From assembly GCA_022575985.1 (NCBI GenBank), contig JAKSXM010000238.1:13658001-13722000 (forward strand): a stretch of 64,000 nucleotides of DNA. The letters are read 5' to 3'. This document shows positions 37,801 to 49,800 of the stretch, piece by piece. The position numbers and the translations under genes are program-made. The stretch's first letter is position 1; each line of letters begins with the position of its first letter. This DNA comes from Anagrus nilaparvatae (lineage: Eukaryota; Arthropoda; Insecta; Hymenoptera; Mymaridae). The notes beneath the pieces are model-generated. The model ran no database searches and was not told where the DNA came from. It was given only the letters and a program-made list of their open reading frames with translations.

Positions 37801-40800
37801 AATTGAAAAGCCGAATCAATCTTAATTTCCACCCATTTTACCTTTTAAGCATAAGTTTAAACCCCTTTGAATCAGACTCTTTGTACTACCCAAACTCAAA
37901 TAATACACTAAAAGTATGCAAAATAATTTTAAAATTATTTTAATAATTTAAAAAATTAAGCTTTTTAAGGCCATCCCTATAAAGAAAATAGCTTATATTT
38001 TTATGATTGAATATTTAAGCAGTAATTGAATAAAACATTGTTTTTCTTTTAAATTTTAGAATTTTAGTTAATGATGTTAAAAATTAGTGATTTCCTATAA
38101 AATTTTCCAATACAAATAACATTTTCATACTAAAATAGGGGAAAAGAGCATTGGATGTCTCTGTTGGTAGCATCTCGGCTCGGTAACCTAAGGGTCCCGG
38201 GTTTGAATCCCACTATTTACAAAAATAATTTCAAGATTTTTTTTCTGAAATATTAAATTCTTGAAATTATTTACCACCAATGCTTTGGACTAGGAATCTG
38301 AAAATGGAAGGGATAAAATCCGACATTTTTAGATAATTCAGTCCAGGTGTCTCCAAGAGCAATTTAAGCCGGCTTGGGAACAGGAGAAACTGCGAATCTC
38401 TGAGGCCATAGGTAACAACGCCCACACGCACTACACAAAACATCTTCACTTGCACACTTTAAGGAGCTACCTTATAAAAAACTTTATCAACAAGAATAAA
38501 CTTAAATCATTTATCAGAAAAAAACTAAACTACAAAGACAAACCGAGTTAAAAGTAAGTAAAGTCGTTAATGACTTTAAGACTTACAGCTCATTAAAAAT
38601 ATAATAATAATTATTATTTATTGAAAATAACTGCCCCCCCCACAAGGGGAGGGTAAAAATTTATATTTTATTGGAGGAATTTCGGGGTCTCCAGTTTCCT
38701 CTATTAAAAACATTCTTGCTTAATCTAACATGTGTAAATAAATATAAAATTATTTGACAACAAACAATATCAATTTGAGTATTACAATTTTTTAATTTCT
38801 TGCTTAATAAATAAATTTATAATTGAATATGACCCTTATAACGTGACTGGGTAGTCATTACATCAAAATAGAATAATATTTTTAAAAAAAGAATAAAAAT
38901 AAATAAAATATATAAAAGAAAAAGTGTATAAATAAAAATATGTATTGCCTTACTCCAAAATCTTGTTCGATATATGTCTCTTGACCAGCGAATCGTATCA
39001 CTTATCATCAGGCTCCTCCAGTGATGCGCTATGCCGTGAAATATATCAAGGGTAGGCAACGAAAATACTATAAGATAAAATAAGACAGAGCGAGTTTTCC
39101 TTTTCTATCTTATGGTAATTTGGTAGCCAACCTACGTTAAAATTTCACGGCAAAGCGCACCACTGGGCTCCTCATCATCTGCGCATAACGCTGGTTGATG
39201 TTAAGAACTCTGATGATCCACTCGATTTGCCAGTTCCATCCACCAATAGAGCCGACTATAATGATCAACTTTATGTTGTCTAACTTCATTGAATGCGACC
39301 ATACGGTTCTCAAAGGGAACGGTTACTTTGATGACAATAATCGTCACGTATGACAATGTCAGGACGTAGTAGGGCCAAATCGCCGACTTCTACTGGTACA
39401 GTTCGGTTCGTTGTAACTGTGCCGCGGGTCGTCAGTGCTTTAATCATACGGTGCTGCATATTATTGTGTCGTCTTTGGATTGCGTCTGAGTGTACTCCAC
39501 AATGCCCGATCACATAAGGTAAGGTTTCTTGCGGATGGCGGCAATTACGACAACGTTTGTCACCTTGCCTTTCCCAATTTCTAGCCGCAGTTTTAGCGGT
39601 AAGCAATTAAGTTTAGCTCTTTGGACAAAGCGCCAGTCACAAAAGCGAGTGAAGCTTCCAGATTGCAAATAGTGATTTGAAAACTTACACTTGCTGTTTA
39701 TTTCAAAAATTTTACCCTGGTCCTTTTTAGCGAGCAGTGATTTTAAGTAATGAACGGTAAGAGCTGCTTGCATCCTACGTATTATCTGTGATCTGGACTG
39801 TGGAAGCACAACTACTGTCCTGTTTCCTGTTGTATTGCACTCTAAAGAGTGTTCGTATACTAAAATAGGAAAATAGGGGTGCGCCATAATACCCAGTGCG
39901 CCACAATACCCCTGTCTTTCCTACATTCTAAAATGGGTCTTAGAAAATTTTTTTTTTTTAATACTACAGACTGTAGTCGCATTTGTTATAATAAACATTT
40001 CTAACACGAGAATCAGATTTTTTCTCTATAGAATCAGTTTTTTCTCTACAAGGACAAAAATTACGGTCTCTCGAAATTGGAATATAGTAATTATTGCCCG
40101 CTAGTAGAGAAATTAAAAATATATTTTTTTAAAATATCTTAGTTTGTGATATATTCTCATTTGTTTAAAGTTACATTTGTAACAAATATACAAAAGATTG
40201 GTTAAAGTTTTTTGGGTGCGATAAAAAGCAAAAAGTCCTCCATTTCAGGATCAATTACATGGGGTTATAATTATAATATAACAATAAGAATTATTGAATA
40301 TTGTAAGTGCGAATACCTGTGTAACATTTAAGTTTTGCATTTGTTATATGGTTTTCCTTCGTTTTTTACTGGCTTCAAGTAACTTTAGAATCAAACTTTT
40401 TATATTATAACTATCTCATCTTTCTTATAAGATATAATATTTTCATAATGTTTAATGATTCCTATGTACTACAATCCTATATATATTTTGCCCTGAAAAT
40501 AAATAAATTCAAATTAAAATCATATTAATTTATGTATTTATAAATTTAAAACTTTAGTATTTTTTTTAAAATGTAACTATAAAATAAATTATTCAATTAT
40601 TTAATTTCAGGCAAAAATTGATGAAGAAAATAAAGTCGAATCCGTTATAAAAATATTGGATGAAAGCGAAAATTTGGAAGAGAAAAAAGAATCTGTCATA
40701 AAAAATGTATTATGGCAGATGGATAATGATAGAAAAACTACCGCCTTAAAGCAATTGCAAGGACATATGTGGAATGAAGCTTACGTTTCGGGCACAATTA

Positions 40801-43800
40801 AAGGACAGTGAGTATTGATTGGAGCTTCTTTAAAATTTTTTCCTTAATTTACGAAAATCAAAATTTTTTAATTTTACATTATTAAATGAAATAACTTTTA
40901 ACTTGTTTGTGTAAATAATACAGCCAAAATTCATAGAACATGTTTCAAGTATCTGTTAAAGATACGTAATAATATATAACCATTTTCCTGTACATGGTTT
41001 AGTAACTGGTTCTCATGATTTTAAATTTTGCTTATTTAATATTTTCGTAATTATGACCTAAATGTTATTCTAATTGTAATTACCTAATATCAAATTAATC
41101 TAAGTCCGTAAATTAAAATTGTTAGTCCATTTGCCCCCCCCCCTCAATTCCAAGATTCGACAAGTACCCTTCATCAACAAAATTAAAGATTACCTATAAA
41201 ATGACTAAAACAAACTAAATGAGAAACTTTTTTTTACACATAACAGGCAATCGACCCAGGTAGTTAGAAAATAGAACTTGCAAGTTTAGGTATAGAAACC
41301 ACATTTTTTGGAAAATTTGATTTGAAGGTTTTTAAAACTTTTCTTTAATTAATATACGAATGCATGCATTATATGTGTGAATCCATGATATGTATTTTTG
41401 AATTTGTTATTAATGTTAATATTTCTTACGATTTTGTACCTAAACTTGCAAGTTCGATTTTGTGGCTACCCGATTTCGATTGCTTGTTATGTGTAGAAAA
41501 ATGTTTCTTGGGTAGTTTATTTTGTTATTTTAGGTAAATTTTAATTTTGTTAAGGAGCCCCACCTTAAAGAGAGAGAGAAAATAATATTTATAATTTGTT
41601 CCTTTCAAATTTTTAATTAAATTGGAATATTGAAATTGGTCAATAAGGAACAATACGTGATGTTATTTTTACAAACTTTTTATTGTAAAATTGTCCAAAA
41701 TATTAAATTTTGCTATAATTTCGAATGTCTCATTACATTCCTCTTCAGGCTAAAACATTATTTAAAAAAAGGTTGTTTTTTACAATCTTTTTCAAAAATT
41801 AATTATAATAAAGTTGAAGTATACAAACAAACATACCTAATTTATAAAAACATATAAACATTTTTTTAAAGCAATAAACCTACTCTTTACTTTTATACCA
41901 TATACAGATCTAAAATACTTGTATACCTCAACTAAATTTGAAAATTCTTCTTGACTAATTCTTCTGCATCTTCCCTGCTTGTTCAAAACATCAGTTTTTT
42001 TAAGCTTCTTACTATTTATCTTTTCTTGATCTAACCCGTTGTTGATACCGTCTTTTCTAGTCATTGATCTTGTGATATGTTATATGTTTTTATAAATTAG
42101 GTATGTTTGTTTGTATACTTCAACTTTATTATAATTAATTTTTGAAAAAGATTGTAAAAAACAACCTTTTTTTAAATAATGTTTTAGCCTGAAGAGGAAT
42201 GTAATGAGACATTCGAAATTATAGCAAAATTTAATATTTTGGACAATTTTACAATAAAAAGTTTGTAAAAATAACATCACGTATTGTTCCTTATTGACCA
42301 ATTTCAATATTCCAATTTAATTAAATTATTTTCTCTCTTGTGTGCTTTCATGAGTTTCTGAATTTTTATAAAAACAATTTATTGATAAACATCAATAATT
42401 AATATAAAATTACTTTTCAGTGTATACGAAGATGTACCAAAAGCTTTCGAAGAGTGGACTAAAAAAGGAAAAAAAATTTATATTTATTCAAGTGGCAGCG
42501 TGAAAGCTCAAAAGCTACTTTTTGGTCACTCAGAACATGGAGATTTATTAAAAGTAAAATAAAAAAAACCTATTCAATTAATGATTAATTTTTACATAAA
42601 ACTTTTTTACATATTTCAGTATATTTCTGGTCATTTTGATACTGAAGTGGGCCCTAAGCAAGAAGCACAAAGTTACAAGGACATTGCTAAAAAAATTGGT
42701 GAAGAGCCATCTTCGATCTTATTCTTTACTGATATTGTTAAAGGTTTGTATTAATATTATCGGTTTAGATAAATTTTTTTTATATAATTTGTGGATTTGA
42801 CTGAATGTTTTGTAAACGAATGCCTCTTTCACAAGCCTTAACTTTTTATCTCATATCTGAAAAATCCAACTTATTTTATATTTAAAATTTTTCAATTTAC
42901 TTTTTGGATCACCATATTCTTATTCAAGTGCATAAAAGTTTGCCTATCTTATTTTTAAAATATCAGTTGCTTTTTAATTTTTTTCCCCTACTTCTTCAAA
43001 ATCTTTTAAATTTTTGGCATGTCTTTGTTTTTAATTTTTTCTTTTCTTAAATCTTGTAGAATAGAAAAATATTTTTCTTTTATTATGCAATCATATCAGA
43101 ATATAATTTTGTAGGGGCGATTAAATTGGAAGTAGATAAAGAATGGGCGTTTGGCATAAATGTGGTGGGGGGAGGAGTGGTGGTGGGGGAAGCCGATGGT
43201 GAGGGTAACGTCAGCCGTGCAGTTGCACGAGAGGTTTTCGCGAGTCCTCCATTTTTTTAATGAAATTGCACAAGATGGCGGCCCACGGATGCGTTATCCA
43301 AGATGGCGGCCCACATCGTGCAGTTGCACTATAGGTTATATCGGTCCTAGCAGTTTCAAGATCCAAGATGGCGGCCCACGTGGTACAGTTGCACTATAGG
43401 TTAAGTCGGTCCAAATAGTTATATGATCCAAGATGGCGGCCCACGTGGTACAGTTGCACTATAGGTTAAGTCGGTCCAAATAGTTATATGATCCAAGATG
43501 GCGGCCCACGTGGTACAGTTGCACAAGTGGTTTCCGTCATATTTTTTTTTTGGTTAAGATCCCCTCCCCCTTTTTAATCAACAGTATGGCGGACATACAA
43601 GAGAGGTTATGGGTGTAAATCCAAGACGACCGCTTACCAGATGTCGGTAAAGTAGTTTTGTTTTTTATCAAACGTCGGTAAATTAGCATTTTTAGTTTTT
43701 CCTCTACATATAAATGCTTTGTATGATATTAATTTTATCTTTTCTTTAAAACTTATAAATAACACTTACAATTTATAAAAAAAGTTGAAAATGACTCAGG

Positions 43801-46800
43801 AATTTTTTTTATTTACACGTATACTTTAAAACTTTTTAACTCCTGAGTCATTTTCAACTATAGTCAATTTAATTTTACGTTCTTATATAGTAAGTAAAAT
43901 AGTATTTTACCACTTGCGAGAAAAAAGTTAACACGCCCTCTATCGGATAATTCTTGAAATTTTTATGAAAATCCGCGCAGTTTATGTAAAATTGGCGCCA
44001 ACTATTTAAAAAACTAAATTTATTAACATAATCTCAAAATATTTTTATTTTTATTTTTTTATTTTTTGATAAAGTTAATACATAACCTTAATTTTTATTT
44101 TTATTCATTACATAAAATAAAGACTTTTATTTTGTTCCTTAAAGTTACATTTGTTATAAATGGTATTAAATAAATTAAAGCAATGTTTATTCATTTAAAT
44201 AAGTATTTATTTTTTTTTTTTTTATATTCTTAAAAACACATTAATTAATATATAATTTTAGCTGTCCTTAATTCTTCGATTATTAACTTAATTTCATTAT
44301 CATGACCAATAAATCCATGTTCTCTCTCTTCCACTAATACTCTCAGACGATCAACAAGTTCATTTGGATCATCCCAATTGTCATAATCGAATGATGAGTC
44401 GATGGTATCACTACATGTTGATGTTGTACCGTAAGCCGAGGAATATAAAAAATTTTGATCTATAGAACTTTTAAAACTCTGATTTTTATTGAATGTTTGA
44501 TCAGCTTCATTCATATTAAAATTTTCTTGAGGTGAATTATTTTGACTATTGTTTAGGTATCTTGTTTGTTTCAAATTATTTCTCATAGGTTTATTGCTAG
44601 TAAATGATGAATCGATCGTGTTTACTCCTATACTTCGAACAGATTTTTCTGTATTCGTTGCCTTATCACAAAAAGTTTTTTCATTATCCGGTTTTTCAAA
44701 CTCAAATAATTTTTTGATAGAGTCGTATTTTGTTTCTTCTTGCAATGTGTTTAAATCATCATCATCATCGTCATTACTTGTTTCCATATGACAAGATTTA
44801 GATGAATTCTCATACTTTTTCTGATCAAAATTTTCATCTTTTAACGATTTATAATCTTTTGAATGATTGTGTACAATATTCATATGTGTGATAGAATTCG
44901 CAATGATTAAAACTTTTGCCTTACACATTTTGTGTACACATCTCCATACATCACCTGAACGAATTTTCCAACCAAAGCGATACATTTGATTATCTATCTT
45001 TTTAAGCTGCCTACCTTTTCGACTAAGTAAATCTTCCGATGTTAACATTTTGAGATTATGTTTTATACTGACAAAGTAATAGGAATGAATGTAACTATAT
45101 AACAAAACAAATTATGTTCATAATTCGATAATCTTCGATAATATTTTTATATTTACTAACTTCACATACTTTCGGTAATTATCAGCAAACTTCATAATAG
45201 TTTATTTAAGTTAGATGATAAGTAAACTAAAAAGTGGCGCTAACTATACTAAAAATTGCGCTAACTATATAAAAATTGCGCTAACTATACTAAAAAGTGG
45301 CGCTAAGTATATAAAATTTGTGCAAACTATACTAAAAATTGCGCAAACTATATAAAAATTGCGTTAACTAATTAAAAATTGCGCTAACTATACTAAAAAG
45401 TGGCGCTAAGTATATAAAATTTGTGCAAACTATACTAAAAATTGCGCAAACTATATAAAAATTGCGCTAACTAATTAAAAATTGCGCTAACTATACTAAA
45501 AATTGCGCTAACTATATAAAAATTGCGCTTACTATTTAAAAATTGCGCTAACTATACTAAAAAGTGGCGCTAAGTATATAAAATTTGTGCAAACTATACT
45601 AAAAATTGCGCAAACTATATAAAAATTGCGCTAACTAATTAAAAATTGCGCTAACTATACTAAAAATTGCGCTAACTATTTAAAAATTGCGTTAACTATA
45701 TAAAAATTGCGCTAACTATACTAAAAATTGCGCTAACTATTTAAAAATTGCGCTAACTATATAAAAATTGCGCTAACTATACTAAAAATTGCACAAACTA
45801 TATAAAAATTGCGCTAACTATTTAAAAATTGCGCTAACTATACTAAAAATTGCACAAACTATACTAAAAATTGCGCTAACTATATAAGAATTGCGCTAAC
45901 TATATAAGAATTGCGCTAACTATACTAAAAAGTGGCGCTAAGTATATAAAATTTGTGCAAACTACTTAAAATCTAAAATTGTTTATATAACCTCAAAATT
46001 TTTTTATTTACTAATAAAGTTAATACATAACCTTAAAATTTTTTTAATCATTAATTACATAACCTAAGACTTTTATTTCATTAAAGTTAAATTTTTTATA
46101 AAAGGTATTAAATAAATTAAAGTCATTTTTATTCATTTAAATAATTATTTATTATTATTAATCTTATAAAATAGTACACAAATAGTTTAACAAAGCATGA
46201 CATATTTTAAATTAAAATTTTTTTAAAACATTCTTTACAATTTTTAATCATTGGAGATATTCTATTGTTGTTGTGATCATGAATTGTGCAAACTTTTCTC
46301 ATCTGAAATTCATCATCTTGTTGACACTCTTCAGGAAGTAAATCCCAGCATTTATCAATACAATATTCAGCAAAGTGACTGATGAGTAATTCTCGATGAG
46401 CTCACTTTTTTATACTATTTTCTTGACCTCGCCACTGATTGGCTTATATTGTATCATGCGGTCGTGTAATATTAGACAGTACGCCTCTGTATTTGCTGGG
46501 AATTGAGCGCTACTTTCAAATTCTAAGCGTACGTCTACTGGAGCATACTTCAGAGACTCAATTTGTTTGGAACAATCTATTATTACCAATGGCGCCTTAT
46601 TCAAAAAATCTTTTCTGTTGAGTATTACTTCAGAAGTTTCTTTACCATAATAGCTTACTTGAAAATTGGTAAACATATTGTACAAAATTGAATATTTATT
46701 TTGAGCTATATTCAAATTTAAATTTTCGTGTGGATAACATTGCGAATTCAAGTACAGTTTTACGTTGGTTAAATTAATATGATCAAATACACTCGCATTT

Positions 46801-49800
46801 TGATCTATTTTATTACCACGATTCGTTTGAAATCCAATAATCACATATCTTGGTTTTTCCATTTGTGTTGATGTTTTAACTGTCCAGACATGTTTTGTAG
46901 CTGCTGGGAGACTTGGACAATGAAAAAGTTCTCTTGATTGAAAAATTATTGGGAGATATGGATCTTTTTCAATAAATCTTATCAATTCAGCCTTTTGTTT
47001 ATCTGCTAACAGAATTTTAGGCATCTCCCAAGTCAATGAGGTAATTGTAATGGCAACATTTTCAGCAGCATCTCCTCGAATTTTCATAACTGCATTCGTA
47101 TCTTGATTTGATCTTGTAAAGTATAAATCGTGTCTCATGTTTACAATCATTTTTCGATTATGCTCAGCGACTCCGAAAATCATACTCAGAGGTATCAAAA
47201 CTTCAAAATTTCCATTATCATCAACTAAAGATTGTTCATTATCAAATAGCCAACCAGCATTTTCCAAAAATTTTTGTTGTGTTGGAGTGTATGATGGATA
47301 ACCTTTCATAAGTGTACTAATACCAACGTTATTACAACGATCGATAAGTTGCCCGTTAAGTTCATATTTTATTTCTGAGAACAAATGACAGATGGCGTTG
47401 TTGACTAGTATTGTATTTACTACTTTACCACCAGCAGCTAATCGAATTTTGCCTTGAATGTGTATAAAACTTTTTGACGATTCTATCACTCACTATGAAA
47501 TACATTCACATCGGCCTTATGCTACAAGTTCATATCAAAATAACGATACGATTCATATAACTATTCAACATCAGGATCAATTACTTTTACCGTCAAAAAG
47601 TTTTATACACATTCAAGGCAAAATTCGATTAGCTGCTGGTGGTAAAGTAGTAAATACAATACTAGTCAACAACGCCATCTGTCATTTGTTCTCAGAAATA
47701 AAATATGAACTTAACGGGCAACTTATCGATCGTTGTAATAACGTTGGTATTAGTACACTTATGAAAGGTTATCCATCATACACTCCAACACAACAAAAAT
47801 TTTTGGAAAATGCTGGTTGGCTATTTGATAATGAACAATCTTTAGTTGATGATAATGGAAATTTTGAAGTTTTGATACCTCTGAGTATGATTTTCGGAGT
47901 CGCTGAGCATAATCGAAAAATGATTGTAAACATGAGACACGATTTATACTTTACAAGATCAAATCAAGATACGAATGCAGTTATGAAAATTCGAGGAGAT
48001 GCTGCTGAAAATGTTGCCATTACAATTACCTCATTGACTTGGGAGATGCCTAAAATTCTGTTAGCAGATAAACAAAAGGCTGAATTGATAAGATTTATTG
48101 AAAAAGATCCATATCTCCCAATAATTTTTCAATCAAGAGAACTTTTTCATTGTCCAAGTCTCCCAGCAGCTACAAAACATGTCTGGACAGTTAAAACATC
48201 AACACAAATGGAAAAACCAAGATATGTGATTATTGGATTTCAAACGAATCGTGGTAATAAAATAGATCAAAATGCGAGTGTATTTGATCATATTAATTTA
48301 ACCAACGTAAAACTGTACTTGAATTCGCAATGTTATCCACACGAAAATTTAAATTTGAATATAGCTCAAAATAAATATTCAATTTTGTACAATATGTTTA
48401 CCAATTTTCAAGTAAGCTATTATGGTAAAGAAACTTCTGAAGTAATACTCAACAGAAAAGATTTTTTGAATAAGGCGCCATTGGTAATAATAGATTGTTC
48501 CAAACAAATTGAGTCTCTGAAGTATGCTCCAGTAGACGTACGCTTAGAATTTGAAAGTAGCGCTCAATTCCCAGCAAATACAGAGGCGTACTGTCTAATA
48601 TTACACGACCGCATGATACAATATAAGCCAATCAGTGGCGAGGTCAAGAAAATAGTATAAAAAAGTGAGCTCATCGAGAATTACTCATCAGTCACTTTGC
48701 TGAATATTGTATTGATAAATGCTGGGATTTACTTCCTGAAGAGTGTCAACAAGATGATGAATTTCAGATGAGAAAAGTTTGCACAATTCATGATCACAAC
48801 AACAATAGAATATCTCCAATGATTAAAAATTGTAAAGAATGTTTTAAAAAAATTTTAATTTAAAATATGTCATGCTTTGTTAAACTATTTGTGTACTATT
48901 TTATAAGATTAATAATAATAAATAATTATTTAAATGAATAAAAATGACTTTAATTTATTTAATACCTTTTATAAAAAATTTAACTTTAATGAAATAAAAG
49001 TCTTAGGTTATGTAATTAATGATTAAAAAAATTTTAAGGTTATGTATTAACTTTATTAGTAAATAAAAAAATTTTGAGGTTATATAAACAATTTTAGATT
49101 TTAAGTAGTTTGCACAAATTTTATATACTTAGCGCCACTTTTTAGTATAGTTAGCGCAATTCTTATATAGTTAGCGCAATTCTTATATAGTTAGCGCAAT
49201 TTTTAGTATAGTTTGTGCAATTTTTAGTATAGTTAGCGCAATTTTTAAATAGTTAGCGCAATTTTTATATAGTTTGTGCAATTTTTAGTATAGTTAGCGC
49301 AATTTTTATATAGTTAGCGCAATTTTTAAATAGTTAGCGCAATTTTTAGTATAGTTAGCGCAATTTTTATATAGTTAACGCAATTTTTAAATAGTTAGCG
49401 CAATTTTTAGTATAGTTAGCGCAATTTTTAATTAGTTAGCGCAATTTTTATATAGTTTGCGCAATTTTTAGTATAGTTTGCACAAATTTTATATACTTAG
49501 CGCCACTTTTTAGTATAGTTAGCGCAATTTTTAAATAGTAAGCGCAATTTTTATATAGTTAGCGCAATTTTTAGTATAGTTAGCGCAATTTTTAATTAGT
49601 TAGCGCAATTTTTATATAGTTTGCGCAATTTTTAGTATAGTTTGCACAAATTTTATATACTTAGCGCCACTTTTTAGTATAGTTAGCGCAATTTTTAATT
49701 AGTTAACGCAATTTTTATATAGTTTGCGCAATTTTTAGTATAGTTTGCACAAATTTTATATACTTAGCGCCACTTTTTAGTATAGTTAGCGCAATTTTTA

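Noticed and set aside
38817..39059. 80-codon minus-strand frame as a separate gene
   Set aside because: A composite of R2-like C-terminal sequence, a hAT MITE end and flanking A/T runs.
41630..41857. 75-codon frames in both arms of the small fold-back element as genes
   Set aside because: They exist only because the arms are inverted copies; no domain and AT-biased content.
44549..44791. 80-codon frame antisense to the FLYWCH gene (mirrored at 50279-50521)
   Set aside because: Ser/Phe-rich antisense of an Asn/Asp-rich region; not a separate gene.
45225..45965. Regular short repeats resembling a CRISPR array
   Set aside because: Units are contiguous 20-24-bp minisatellite variants without unique spacers, in a eukaryotic mobile element.
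46439..46621. 60-codon frame antisense to the capsid-like gene (mirrored at 48449-48631)
   Set aside because: A shadow of the longer capsid-like frame with no motif of its own.
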